Source: Brevibacillus_C sp046036945
GTDB taxonomy: Bacteria > Bacillota > Bacilli > Brevibacillales > Brevibacillaceae
Assembly: GCF_046036945.1 (NCBI RefSeq)
Contig: NZ_JBJQOQ010000002.1
Location: forward strand, 62,001-126,000
Length of the DNA: 64,000 nt
Direction of reading: 5' to 3'
The notes below the pieces were generated by a model. That model did no database searches. It was given only the letters and a program-made list of their open reading frames with translations, and had not been told where the DNA came from. The first letter of the stretch is position 1, and each line of letters opens with the position of its first letter. A program made the position numbers and the translations under genes. Positions 1 through 8,425 of the stretch are shown here, piece after piece.

Positions 1-561
1 AAATATCGTACCGACCAGCGCGATAATGCCGACTCCGATCGCGGTGTCTTCCTCTTTTGCCTTGACGATTGGCGATACGGCGGCGATGGCGGCAGCACCG
101 CAAACGCCGGTCCCGACTCCCAGGATCAGCGATAGTGAGAAATCTGCCTTCAGCCATTTGGCGAGCAGGACGGTCAAAAGGATGGAGAAAACGATGGTTC
201 CTGCCCCAAGCGCAAGCAGCCCCAGCCCCTGGTGGAAGACGATGTCGATGTTTAATTTTAAACCGTACAGGATGATTGCCAGACGCAATAATTTTTTCGC
301 CGAGAACTGGATACCGGAACGGATGGCTTCGGGATAACCCCAGATTTGCCGGTAGACGACTGCGATGACGATGGCGGATGCCAGCGGCCCGACATGGTCG
401 AATCCAGGAACCTTTGCCAAGCCAAATCCCAAAAGCGCAACGACAAAAGTAAATGCTATGCCTCCCAGCCAGAGCCAGGCTGTTTGCGAACGTGCTCCTT
501 CCTCTTTTGGCAATGCTGCTTTGCCTTCCAAAGGCACGGTGTTTTTCATTTGGTTCGCCAA
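1..561 (-). CDS. YeiH-family putative sulfate/anion exporter, partial (3' end beyond window)
   Basis: The minus strand is open from a TTG at 561 to the window edge (187 codons). The start is set by a GGGGGTGA ribosome-binding site just upstream; an in-frame ATG lies four codons in, at 549. The product has a short hydrophilic N-terminus, then membrane segments (around residues 26-45, 55-70, 90-105 and 112-135). It contains the runs LLRLAIILYGLKLN and LGVGTGVCGAAAIAAVSPIVKAKEED, typical of the YeiH family (PF03601, conserved hypothetical 698), inner-membrane proteins usually annotated as putative sulfate exporters. It is divergent from a LysR gene, the arrangement usual for yeiH and its regulator. 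About half of the expected 320-350 residues is present. The family call is firm; the substrate is only a family-level annotation. Confidence 0.85.
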   Translation of the reverse strand, partial: MANQMKNTVPLEGKAALPKEEGARSQTAWLWLGGIAFTFVVALLGFGLAKVPGFDHVGPLASAIVIAVVYRQIWGYPEAIRSGIQFSAKKLLRLAIILYGLKLNIDIVFHQGLGLLALGAGTIVFSILLTVLLAKWLKADFSLSLILGVGTGVCGAAAIAAVSPIVKAKEEDTAIGVGIIALVGTIF

Positions 562-702
562 CGGCTCACCCCCATCAATCTGTTTTTCACAGTTAGCATA
601 AAGCATTATGTAAGATAAGAAAAATAAATCATTGTGATCATGATAATAAGTAAAATTATATAATGAAAGCATCTTGCCAAGAAGACAGGGAGGGAGACTG
701 TC
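562..702. promoter_or_regulatory. Divergent intergenic region, YeiH exporter / LysR regulator
   Basis: These 141 A+T-rich bases must hold both divergent promoters and, by LysR-family precedent, the regulator's operator. A perfect TATAAT lies at 659-664 facing the LysR gene, but no good -35 is correctly spaced from it. A partly palindromic stretch around TGATCATGAT (635-645) could be an operator half-site. The assignment is by position, not by a recognised motif. Confidence 0.4.
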
Positions 703-1581
703 ATGGATCACCAGCTGCTGGTCTTTGTTACCGTTGTGGAAAAAGAAAACTTTTCGCGAGCCGCAGAGGAGCTTCACATGACTCAACCGGCTGTCAGCCA
801 GCATATTCGCATGTTGGAGCGCACCATTGGCAGCAAGCTCCTGGAACGAAGCAACAAGTATGTCCGCCTGACCAGGGCCGGTGAAATCGTCTATCACCAC
901 GCCAAGGAAATACTGGGCCTCTACACCCGGATGCAGCGTCTGGTAGACGACTTGATGAACAAGGCTAGCGGCAATCTGTCGATTGGAGCCAGCTATACGT
1001 TTGGGGAGTATGTGCTACCTCATATTATTGCAGCTCTGCATGAGCAATATCCGTTAATCAAGCCGAAAATTACCATTGGAAATACCCGGGAGATCGCCGA
1101 GATGGTCGCCGCTCACCAACTGGATGTGGGGATTGTCGAGGGAGAATTCCATCATGAACAGCTGGCGATCGAACCGTTTGCCGAGGATTCCATGTCCGTT
1201 GTAGTCTCGGCGAACCATCGCCTGGCCGGCAAGAGCCGGGTCGACACCGCCGACCTGTGCGCGGAGACGTGGATCATTCGCGAGACTGGTTCAGGCACCA
1301 GGGATGCGACGGACAAGATGTTTGCCTGCTTTGGGCTGGTTCCGGAAAGCACGATGGAATTCGGCAGCAACCAGATTATCAAGGAGTCGGTGGAAGCGGG
1401 GCTCGGTATTACGTTTCTTTCCCACTGGGCTGTTCGCAAAGAATTGTCGCTCGGTTCCTTGCGCTTATTGCAGATGGAGGGATTCCCTTTCGTTCGGAAG
1501 TTTTATTCGGTCACGAAGGCGACCCAGTTTCAAACACGGGCAGTGGAGCTGTTCTTGGCCCTCTTGCGAAGCGAAATCTGA
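703..1581 (+). CDS. LysR-family transcriptional regulator
   Basis: This 292-residue protein has the LysR plan. The N-terminal winged helix-turn-helix (about residues 1-60) includes ENFSRAAEELHMTQPAVSQHIRMLE, followed by a linker helix and a periplasmic-binding-like effector domain (about 88-290). The ATG is preceded by GGGAGGGAG at a good distance. Its divergent partner is a YeiH-type exporter, and CysL/YeiE-type LysR proteins often sit in this position, so it most likely activates that exporter in response to a small molecule. The effector cannot be read from the sequence; a sulfur-linked ligand is a guess from context. Confidence 0.92.
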   Translation: MDHQLLVFVTVVEKENFSRAAEELHMTQPAVSQHIRMLERTIGSKLLERSNKYVRLTRAGEIVYHHAKEILGLYTRMQRLVDDLMNKASGNLSIGASYTFGEYVLPHIIAALHEQYPLIKPKITIGNTREIAEMVAAHQLDVGIVEGEFHHEQLAIEPFAEDSMSVVVSANHRLAGKSRVDTADLCAETWIIRETGSGTRDATDKMFACFGLVPESTMEFGSNQIIKESVEAGLGITFLSHWAVRKELSLGSLRLLQMEGFPFVRKFYSVTKATQFQTRAVELFLALLRSEI

Positions 1582-1662
1582 GAAGATCGTTTACTCGTCT
1601 GCAATAGAGGGTATTAGATCAATACCAAATCTTGCAAGGGTGGAAAGAAAAGAGGGGTTGCG

Positions 1663-3132
1663 ATGCTGCGTTTGATTCGAAATACCTTGACCAACAAAGA
1701 GGGCTTTATGATTTTTATTCTCTGGAATTACCTCTGGGTGGCAGCTTGGATCGCTTTTCAGACAAATGTTCCCTACTTTCAGTTGGTATCTGTCGGACTT
1801 ATCGTTACTTTACTTGTATCGCCGTGGTACTTCATCAGGAAAAACAGCTTGCTGATTCGCTATCTGGTAGCGGCAGGTTTCTTGTTTTACAGTGCCTCAT
1901 TCAATCATTTCACGGATATTCCCGTCATGGGCTACCTGTCCTTTATCATCCTGGGGTTTTTGGCAGCGTATCTGGATTGGAAGCTGGTCATTTTCGCCGG
2001 GATTGTCGAGATCGCCGTATCGGTTATCGCATTTTTCACTGGATATATCCATATTTTGGAGGATGGCAGTACCCAAATTGATCTGCTCCTGCACTGTATT
2101 GCCATCGTACTGATGGTTGCCGGACTTGCCTATCTGTGTCTGGCGGGACAAGCTTCTCTGGCCAAAGCAGAAGCGGCCAGGCGCGATGCGGAGGAGAAAG
2201 GGGAGCGCTTGGCAGAGCTCTTGGACAATATCAAGTTTGTCACGCAGCAGCTGGACGCCACCTCTGAACAGGTGCACGAACATGCAGAAGTGACGAAGCG
2301 GGGCACTGACGAGATGATGATGGCCTTCCGGGAGGTAGCGGCCGGAATGGAGGCGCAGACCAGTTCCACGTTGAAAATCGAAGGAGAAGTCCAGTCGATC
2401 GACAGGGAAATTCTGCAGGTAAACGACCAGTCCGGCGTGATGAAGGCGGAAGCGGAACAGAACAACCATCGGCTGGCTGCCGGCCTTGAAATGATGAACG
2501 AGCTGGCGATTCAAATGAACAATATCGTCGAAATCGTCCAGGTCGCCTCGGAAACGATCTATCAACTGAACCAACAGGCAGAAAAAGTAGAAGAGATCGT
2601 CGGAACGATCAATCAAATCGCTACGCAGACCAACATGCTCGCGCTCAATGCCGCTATCGAATCGGCAAGAGCGGGTGAACACGGCAGAGGCTTTGCCGTC
2701 GTAGCGGACCAGGTGCGTAAACTGGCAGAACAAAGCGCCAGCGCCACGGAAGAGATCGCCGGGATTTTGCAGTCGCTGCATCAGGAAAGCCAAAATGCCG
2801 TAAAACATATGGGCGAGGGGCAGTCCTCAGTGGCAAAAGGGCAGGAGCTGGCCACCAAAACCGCAACCTCGATCCAACAGGTGAAAGCAGGGATGGAAGG
2901 GTTCATGAAAGCAGTGAGCATCGTCATCTCCAGTATGGATCAGGTGAAGCACCGTTCTGGCGAAGTGGCAGAAGAAATGTCCAATATCACTTCCGTTACG
3001 GAACGATCCATGGCCAGTCTGGAGGAATTGTTCGCTACTGCGGAAACACAGCATGAAAAGGTGAACGAAATCACCAGTGAAATCGGTCAATTAAAGCTGT
3101 TGTCGGATAAACTTCAAAAATCTTTGCAGTAG
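1663..3132 (+). CDS. Methyl-accepting chemotaxis protein with multi-spanning membrane N-terminus
   Basis: This 489-residue chemoreceptor has an unusual input region. Instead of two membrane helices around an extracellular sensor, it has five or six hydrophobic segments within residues 16-165, and no clear extracellular ligand-binding domain or HAMP motif. The cytoplasmic coiled-coil signalling domain (about 200-489) contains the conserved hairpin tip IATQTNMLALNAAIESARAGEHGRGFAVVADQVRKLAEQSA. The ATG at 1663 follows GAGGGG. The gene stands alone and ends at a strong terminator. By its architecture it should couple to CheW/CheA and may sense a membrane-borne or intracellular cue such as energy state; that is inference. 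Confidence 0.9.
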   Translation: MLRLIRNTLTNKEGFMIFILWNYLWVAAWIAFQTNVPYFQLVSVGLIVTLLVSPWYFIRKNSLLIRYLVAAGFLFYSASFNHFTDIPVMGYLSFIILGFLAAYLDWKLVIFAGIVEIAVSVIAFFTGYIHILEDGSTQIDLLLHCIAIVLMVAGLAYLCLAGQASLAKAEAARRDAEEKGERLAELLDNIKFVTQQLDATSEQVHEHAEVTKRGTDEMMMAFREVAAGMEAQTSSTLKIEGEVQSIDREILQVNDQSGVMKAEAEQNNHRLAAGLEMMNELAIQMNNIVEIVQVASETIYQLNQQAEKVEEIVGTINQIATQTNMLALNAAIESARAGEHGRGFAVVADQVRKLAEQSASATEEIAGILQSLHQESQNAVKHMGEGQSSVAKGQELATKTATSIQQVKAGMEGFMKAVSIVISSMDQVKHRSGEVAEEMSNITSVTERSMASLEELFATAETQHEKVNEITSEIGQLKLLSDKLQKSLQ

Positions 3133-3140
3133 GGAAAAGA

Positions 3141-3173
3141 CCCAAACCGTCTGAGGATGGTTTGGGTTTTCTT
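3141..3173 (+). terminator. Rho-independent terminator of the chemoreceptor gene
   Basis: CCCAAACC (3141-3148) pairs perfectly with GGTTTGGG (3159-3166) and is followed by TTTTCTTT. It lies 9 bases after the stop codon. Confidence 0.9.
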
Positions 3174-3240
3174 TCAATGAAAAATCGCGGCGGCAGGGTG
3201 TACAATGAAGACAGTGGTATTCGCAAATTCTGGAGGAGTG

Positions 3241-3918
3241 ATGAAGATGGAGCAGACATCGGTCCCGCTGTTGATCGAAGCGATTTCCAAGGCGTTTCCG
3301 GAAGAGGTTTCCATAGCTGTTGCTGATGATACAAGGTTTATCTACTATCACCCCAGCCAAAAAATAGATTTAAAAATTAAACCCGGCGATGATATTCCGG
3401 AAGGGACAGCGACACACAGGGCGCTGCAAATCCGGCAAAAAGTCTCGCTTCATGTAAAAAGCCAAATCTACGGCGTACCGTATTTCGGATTGTCGATCCC
3501 GCTGCTTTCCGGCGGGAGTGCAGCAGGATGCGTCACAGCTATATTCCCCCAGACTGCGGCGGAAGAGAGGGCCAGGCTGCCCAAACATCAATTTCTCATC
3601 GGCAGGCGAGAGGATCGCTGGATTCCGATTCCGCATCAACAGATCTGCTTTATTCAGTCGGATGGCGGAAAAACAACACTATATACGGAAAAAGACGTGT
3701 ACTTGAACAAATACAATCTGGCGGAGCTGCAGAATATTTTGCCGCAGGATCAATTTGTCCGCTGTCATCGCTCCTTTTTTGTCAATGTGAATGCGATCGA
3801 AGAAATCCATCCGCACTTTCACTCGACATTTGTCCTGGTGATGAGGGATAAACACCGCAGCCGCATCCCGGTTAGTCAGACGTATGCAAGCTCATTCCGG
3901 CAGCTGCTGGGATTTTAG
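3241..3918 (+). CDS. LytTR-domain transcriptional regulator with PAS/GAF-like N-terminus
   Basis: The C-terminal half (about residues 118-225) is a LytTR DNA-binding domain, with IPIPHQQICFIQSDGGKTTLYT, a 'FVRCHRSFFVNVNAIEEI' segment and IPVSQTYASSFRQLLGF. The N-terminal half resembles small sensory domains of the PAS/GAF kind and has no receiver motif, so this is not a standard AgrA/LytR response regulator. GGAGGAG at 3232-3238 fits ATG 3247 best, with ATG 3241 also possible. A longer start at 3205 is unlikely because a TACAAT -10-like element (3201-3206) overlaps it. The gene sits directly upstream of a CoA-transferase gene in the same direction and may regulate it; a terminator separates them. 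Confidence 0.82.
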   Translation: MKMEQTSVPLLIEAISKAFPEEVSIAVADDTRFIYYHPSQKIDLKIKPGDDIPEGTATHRALQIRQKVSLHVKSQIYGVPYFGLSIPLLSGGSAAGCVTAIFPQTAAEERARLPKHQFLIGRREDRWIPIPHQQICFIQSDGGKTTLYTEKDVYLNKYNLAELQNILPQDQFVRCHRSFFVNVNAIEEIHPHFHSTFVLVMRDKHRSRIPVSQTYASSFRQLLGF

Positions 3919-3925
3919 GAACGAG

Positions 3926-3970
3926 GCGAACCAGGCTTGGGTCACCCTTGCTGGTTCGTCGCGTTTTTTT
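3926..3970 (+). terminator. Rho-independent terminator after the LytTR gene
   Basis: GCGAACCAG (3926-3934) pairs with CTGGTTCG (3951-3958) through a 16-base loop. A seven-T run follows at 3964-3970. Confidence 0.85.
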
Positions 3971-4076
3971 CTGTTTTGGCAGCGGAATATTCTGTTTGAG
4001 GGGAAAATACAGGTTGGCGCCGTGCTGCTGTGGTAGTCTTTTTTTAAAGGAAGCAAAGAATGGAAGGTGAAGGGCA

Positions 4077-5591
4077 ATGTTATGTGAGCGCTTACGTGAA
4101 AACAGCTTGTCTCAAAAGATTGTGACTGCCGAAGAGGCGGCCGGCTGGATAAAGGACGGTATGACGATCGGATTAAGCGGGTTTACTCGTGCAGGCGACG
4201 CGAAAGCAGTCCCTTTAGCCCTTGCGGAACGTGCAAAGAACAGCAATCAACCTTTTCAAATCAATGTGTTTACGGGAGCCTCTCTCGGCTTGGATATAGA
4301 TAAAGCGATGGCGGAAGCAGGCATTGTCCACAAGCGGCTGCCATTTCAAGTGGATCAAACCATGCGCCGGAAGATCAATGGCGGAGAGATTTTGTTTGTC
4401 GACCAGCACCTGTCGCAAACGGCTGAACTTGTCAGGGCGGATGTGCTGGGGACGATCGATTTCGCGATTGTGGAAGCGATTGCAATCACGGAGGACGGGA
4501 AAATCATCCCGACGACATCGGTCGGAAACTCCGGCATATTTGCGGCCAAGGCGCGCGAGATCATCGTTGAAATCAACACCGCCCAACCGGCTTCGCTGGA
4601 AGGGGTCCACGATATCTACGACCCCGGCGTACAGGGAGAGCGGCTGCCCATTCCGCTCACTTCTGTAGAACAGCGCATCGGAGACACCGGCATTCAAGTG
4701 GATGTCAGCAAGATCAGAGGGATCGTGATGACCAACCAGTTGGACTCGCCTTCTACGATTGTGCAGCCCGACGCGGAGACGGAGATCATGGCTGGCCATC
4801 TGATTGAGTTCCTGCGCCAGGAGGTAAAAGCAGGGCGGCTCCCCAGTCATCTCGCCCCGCTGCAGTCAGGTATCGGGTCGGTAGCGAACGCGGTGCTGAA
4901 CGGGTTCTTGGCAGCGGAGTTCACTGGGCTTCGGGTGTACTCAGAGGTTCTCCAGGATGCGGTGTTCGACTTGATCGATGCGGGGAAAGTGACATTCGCC
5001 TCCGGCTGTTCGATTACCCTGTCGCCGAAAAAGATGGCGGAGGTACTGGGCAGCTTTGAGAAGTACCGGGATAAAATCGTCCTGCGTCCGCAGGAAATCT
5101 CCAACCATCCGGAAATCATCCGCCGTCTGGGGCTGATCTCCGTCAATACGGCCCTGGAGGTGGACATCTACGGCAACGTCAATTCGACCAACGTGCTCGG
5201 CACCAAAATGATGAACGGAATCGGCGGATCGGGAGACTTTGCCCGCAATTCCCGCCTGGCCATCTTTGTCACGAAGTCGATTGCCAAAGACGGCCACATC
5301 TCCAGCGTAGTGCCGTTCGTTTCCCATGTCGATCACACGGAACACGATGTGGACATCATCGTCACCGAGCAGGGCATCGCCGATCTGCGAGGGCTGGCTC
5401 CGAGAGAACGTGCTCCCCTGATCATCGAAAAGTGTGCCCACCCGTCCTATCGACCGCAGCTTCAAGAGTATTATGAGGAGGCTCTCACCCGCGGAGGACA
5501 TACGCCCCATGTCTTGGAAAAGGCGTTTTCCTGGCATGTAAAATACGCGGCGGAAGGCACGATGCAAAGCAAGGTCTTGCAGAAGGTATAA
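4077..5591 (+). CDS. Acetyl-CoA hydrolase / succinyl-CoA:acetate CoA-transferase family protein
   Basis: This 504-residue protein spans the full length of the acetyl-CoA hydrolase/transferase family (AarC/Ach1/Cat1 type). These cytoplasmic enzymes move CoA between acyl-CoA and acetate or succinate through a glutamyl-CoA intermediate. The motif GLRVYSEVLQDAVFDLI puts the expected catalytic Glu at residue 290. The glycine-rich MMNGIGGSGDFARN (about 376-389) is the family's CoA-loop signature, and SHVDHTEHDVDIIVTEQGIADLRGLAPRERA is the conserved C-terminal block. The ATG at 4077 follows GGAAGGTGAAGGG. The gene is monocistronic between two terminators, behind a LytTR regulator. Hydrolase and transferase activities cannot be told apart by reading. 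Confidence 0.92.
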   Translation: MLCERLRENSLSQKIVTAEEAAGWIKDGMTIGLSGFTRAGDAKAVPLALAERAKNSNQPFQINVFTGASLGLDIDKAMAEAGIVHKRLPFQVDQTMRRKINGGEILFVDQHLSQTAELVRADVLGTIDFAIVEAIAITEDGKIIPTTSVGNSGIFAAKAREIIVEINTAQPASLEGVHDIYDPGVQGERLPIPLTSVEQRIGDTGIQVDVSKIRGIVMTNQLDSPSTIVQPDAETEIMAGHLIEFLRQEVKAGRLPSHLAPLQSGIGSVANAVLNGFLAAEFTGLRVYSEVLQDAVFDLIDAGKVTFASGCSITLSPKKMAEVLGSFEKYRDKIVLRPQEISNHPEIIRRLGLISVNTALEVDIYGNVNSTNVLGTKMMNGIGGSGDFARNSRLAIFVTKSIAKDGHISSVVPFVSHVDHTEHDVDIIVTEQGIADLRGLAPRERAPLIIEKCAHPSYRPQLQEYYEEALTRGGHTPHVLEKAFSWHVKYAAEGTMQSKVLQKV

Positions 5592-5608
5592 AAACGGATT
5601 TTGTACGG

Positions 5609-5635
5609 CCCGGGTAAATTCCCGGGTCTTTTTTT
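5609..5635 (+). terminator. Rho-independent terminator of the CoA-transferase gene
   Basis: CCCGGG (5609-5614), a 6-base loop and CCCGGG (5621-5626) form a G+C-rich hairpin followed by a T-rich tract (TCTTTTTTT). Confidence 0.88.
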
Positions 5636-5678
5636 GCAAAAAAATGTTTACCGCGTTTTCAGACAGGGTAAATCATCC

Positions 5679-5701
5679 ATGGACAACTTGTATGGACAAC
5701 T
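5679..5701 (+). promoter_or_regulatory. Candidate GntR operator: tandem ATGGACAACT repeats
   Basis: Two identical decamers ATGGACAACT (5679-5688 and 5692-5701) stand 13 bases apart just upstream of the GntR gene's ribosome-binding site. Between them the sequence forms the imperfect dyad TTGT-N4-ACAA. HutC/FarR-type GntR proteins bind short dyads in their own promoters, so autoregulation through this site is likely. The repeat itself is visible; the role is inferred. Confidence 0.55.
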
Positions 5702-5721
5702 GAACAAGGGGAGGTGATTGA

Positions 5722-6429
5722 TTGCTGGACAAGACGGATGTAGTGCCGCTTTACATACAGCTCCAGCGTTTCTTGAAAGAAGAGATCTTAAAAGGAACGT
5801 ACCCTGAGGGAGATATGATCCCATCGGAAACACAGCTGACCAAAAAGTACGGCATTACGAGAACGACAGTAAGGAAGGCGATTTCCAACCTGGTCAATGA
5901 GGGGTTCTTGCAGCAAGTTCACGGAAAAGGGACATTCGTGCGGTTTAAGCGGATGAAGTACAGCATCTGGAACTTCGGCGGGTTTACCGATTACATCAAG
6001 GGAAGAAATGAAACGCCCGTCTCAAAGGTGCTGGAGGCGCAGACGATCTTCAATTCGGAAGGATCTCCCTACTTTAAACTGGTCAGGGCGCGGGGGATCA
6101 AACGGGAACAAGCTGAGGTGTTCTTAACCATCGATACATCACTGCTCCCCCTTGAGCTGTTTCCCGGATTGGACACCTACGATTTTGCCAAAGATTCTTT
6201 GTACCGTGTGCTCCGGGATATCTACAAGGTCTTTCCGAGGCGGTCTGAAATCGGCGTTCGGCCTGTAATGAGCGGCGATCAGATGCAAACGTATTTTCAG
6301 CTTTCGGAAACCGTTCCTTTGCTGATGGCGGAAGGAAAAGTATTCGATGACAAAGGCCGTGATATCGAGGCGGTAAAAGTCGTCTACAGCCCGGAAATTG
6401 AATTTAAAATCATGACAACCATGCATTAG
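5722..6429 (+). CDS. GntR-family regulator with UTRA ligand domain (FrlR/YegW-like)
   Basis: This 235-residue repressor has an N-terminal winged helix (about residues 8-70, LTKKYGITRTTVRKAISNLVNEGFLQQVHGKGTFV) and a UTRA effector domain (about 90-230), the HutC/FarR subfamily layout. It starts at TTG 5722 behind GGGGAGGTGA. It heads an operon of a polyamine-type ABC importer, a PfkB kinase, an ADP-ribosylglycohydrolase and a chemoreceptor. In E. coli the regulator YegW accompanies the kinase YegV and the hydrolase YegU, and FrlR accompanies the PfkB kinase FrlD, so it most likely represses this operon until a pathway sugar or sugar phosphate binds. It is 26 bases from the next gene. Confidence 0.92.
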   Translation: MLDKTDVVPLYIQLQRFLKEEILKGTYPEGDMIPSETQLTKKYGITRTTVRKAISNLVNEGFLQQVHGKGTFVRFKRMKYSIWNFGGFTDYIKGRNETPVSKVLEAQTIFNSEGSPYFKLVRARGIKREQAEVFLTIDTSLLPLELFPGLDTYDFAKDSLYRVLRDIYKVFPRRSEIGVRPVMSGDQMQTYFQLSETVPLLMAEGKVFDDKGRDIEAVKVVYSPEIEFKIMTTMH

Positions 6430-6455
6430 AAGGATGGTTTTAAGGAGGAATTACT

Positions 6456-7544
6456 TTGAAACTGCATAAGGGACTGCTGAGTGTATTGTTGGCTTCATTT
6501 CTTGTCGTAAGCGGCTGCGGTTCTAATGGGCAGGGCGCCCAGAACACCTCTGGCGGCCAAGGAGGAGAAGGACAGACACTGGTAGTTGTAAACTGGAAGG
6601 ATTACGGTTCTGATGACCCGGAAATGATCAAAGCATTCGAGGAAAGCTGCGGCTGTAAAGTAGTCCATGAGTACATGGCCTCGGAAGAAGAGCTGTTGAC
6701 CAGGTTGAAAACAGGCGGCGTGGGCAAACTGGATGTCATTTTGCCTAACGCTTCGATCCTGCCGGTCGCGATTCAGGAGGGCTTGCTGGAACCGATCGAC
6801 GTCAACAAGCTGGAGAATTACCAATACGTAAACAAGACGTTTAAAAACATCCCCGAAAACGAAAAGGACGGACAGGTGTACGCCATTCCCTGGGTTTGGG
6901 GTTCCACGTCCATCGCCTATAATCCCAACATGATCAAAGACGAGATCGATTCGATCAACGTCTTGTGGGATGAAAAGTACAAGGGACAAATCGCTTTTCG
7001 CGACGACTTTAACGACGCCGTCATGATCGCGGCAATCGCGGCCAATCAGGATCCGAACAATCCGTCGGACTTAGAAGCGGTCAAGCAAAAACTGTTGGAG
7101 CAAAAACCGCTCAACCGTACCTATTGGAAGACTGGAGACGAATTTTCCAAGCTGTTTGCCAACAATCAGATCTCGATTGGGGTAGCCTGGAGCGGAAATA
7201 CGGCGTCGATGAAGCAGGCAGGCCAGCCGATAAAATATGTGATCCCGAAAGAAGGGGCGATCGGCTGGGTTGACAACTGGGCGATTGTAAAGGATTCACC
7301 GCATAAGGATTTGGCCATGAAGTTTATCGATTTTATGATCGGCAAGGACTTCCAGACCAACTGGGTAAACAAGGGCGGCCCCGCGCCGGTAAATACCCAG
7401 GTGGTCGACGACCTCGACCCGGCATTTGTACAAGAAATGGGCCTGGACGAAGAGGCGATTTCAAAACTCTTCTTTATCTCGTATCACAACGAAGAAGAGA
7501 AGAAGACCTGGAACGAACTGTGGCATGAAGTAAAAGCGCAATGA
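6456..7544 (+). CDS. ABC importer substrate-binding lipoprotein, PotD/PotF-like
   Basis: This 362-residue lipoprotein has a charged N-terminus, a hydrophobic helix and the lipobox VVSGC (Cys21). A bacterial extracellular solute-binding domain follows (VVNWKDYGSDDPEMIKAFEE; GKLDVILPNASILPVAIQEGLLEPID). The fold is the spermidine/putrescine-binding family, which also includes binders of opines, thiamine and aminophosphonates, so polyamine specificity must not be assumed. It starts at TTG 6456 after TAAGGAGGAA. It is the first structural gene of the transporter. Kinase and glycohydrolase genes downstream argue for a sugar-containing or ribosylated substrate. Confidence 0.9.
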   Translation: MKLHKGLLSVLLASFLVVSGCGSNGQGAQNTSGGQGGEGQTLVVVNWKDYGSDDPEMIKAFEESCGCKVVHEYMASEEELLTRLKTGGVGKLDVILPNASILPVAIQEGLLEPIDVNKLENYQYVNKTFKNIPENEKDGQVYAIPWVWGSTSIAYNPNMIKDEIDSINVLWDEKYKGQIAFRDDFNDAVMIAAIAANQDPNNPSDLEAVKQKLLEQKPLNRTYWKTGDEFSKLFANNQISIGVAWSGNTASMKQAGQPIKYVIPKEGAIGWVDNWAIVKDSPHKDLAMKFIDFMIGKDFQTNWVNKGGPAPVNTQVVDDLDPAFVQEMGLDEEAISKLFFISYHNEEEKKTWNELWHEVKAQ

Positions 7545-7600
7545 ACGGAAGGCAGGGCAACCTGCCTTTCCTGCTAAATTGTTCGAGGGTGGGAGATGTG

Positions 7601-8422
7601 GTGAAGAACAGAATCTTTCTGATGAGCCCTGCCATCTTTATTATGTTGGCCTTCGGGGTTGTCCCTCTGTTTATCATGCTGTATTACAGCTTTTTGAGCG
7701 ATGGACCATCCCCGACGTTTACCTTGCAAAACTACGCAAACTTTTTCCAGAAGGCTTTTTACCTTAAGCTGACCTGGAAGACGATTCAGATGAGCTTGAT
7801 CGTAACGCTTGTCTCCATCGTCATCGCGTATCCGGCGGCTTATATCATCGCCAAAGTGATACAGCGCGGACAAAATCTGCTGCTCCTGTTTATTATCATT
7901 CCGTTCTGGACCAGCCAACTGGTTCGTGCCTATTCCTGGATGAACCTGCTTCAGGATGGAGGAATTCTGGAAATGTTCTTGCGGAAGCTCCACTTGATCG
8001 GCGATGGCAGCCTGGGGATTCTGTTTACCCAAACGGCCGTGATCATTTCCCTGGTACATATTTTCTTCCCGTACATGGTTCTGACGATGTACATGTCACT
8101 GGACAAAATTCAGCCGTCTTTGCTGGAAGCCTCCAAAAGCCTGGGCGCAACGCCGTTTGAGACATTTCGCCGGATCGTTCTCCCGCTCAGCAAACCGGGT
8201 ATTATCACGGGATCTATTTTGGTGTTTGTTCCCTGTCTGGGGGTATTCGCCGAACCGAGAATACTGGGCGGACCGAACGGCTCTGTGATCGGCACGGTGA
8301 TCGAAGACCAATTTTTTGAAATCAACGGCTGGAGCTTCGGCGCGGCGATCGCTTTTATCCTCCTCGTCATGGTATTTCTTTCGATCTGGATTACGTCTCG
8401 ATTGGTCAAGAGGGGGGATTAG
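7601..8422 (+). CDS. ABC importer permease, PotB-like
   Basis: This hydrophobic protein of about 273 residues has six predicted membrane helices and the inner-membrane component motif SLGATPFETFRRIVLPLSKPGIITG (EAA loop), which contacts the ATPase. GTG 7601 is chosen because GGTGGGAG lies 5 bases upstream and gives the usual short cytoplasmic N-terminus. A 20-residue-longer reading from ATG 7541 would overlap the binding-protein stop but lacks a ribosome-binding site. It lies directly after the binding protein and 3 bases before the second permease, so the two should form a heterodimeric channel. Confidence 0.9.
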   Translation: MKNRIFLMSPAIFIMLAFGVVPLFIMLYYSFLSDGPSPTFTLQNYANFFQKAFYLKLTWKTIQMSLIVTLVSIVIAYPAAYIIAKVIQRGQNLLLLFIIIPFWTSQLVRAYSWMNLLQDGGILEMFLRKLHLIGDGSLGILFTQTAVIISLVHIFFPYMVLTMYMSLDKIQPSLLEASKSLGATPFETFRRIVLPLSKPGIITGSILVFVPCLGVFAEPRILGGPNGSVIGTVIEDQFFEINGWSFGAAIAFILLVMVFLSIWITSRLVKRGD

Positions 8423-8425
8423 ACC

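Noticed and set aside
1897..2808. 303-codon open frame on the minus strand across the first chemoreceptor
   Set aside because: It is antisense to a gene with clear domain motifs, has no ribosome-binding site and an implausible composition. High G+C third positions open such frames.
4005..4035. Possible second sigma-54 promoter (TTGGCGC...GCTGC) before the CoA-transferase gene
   Set aside because: The GG and GC dinucleotides are not 10 bases apart and the -12 element does not match.
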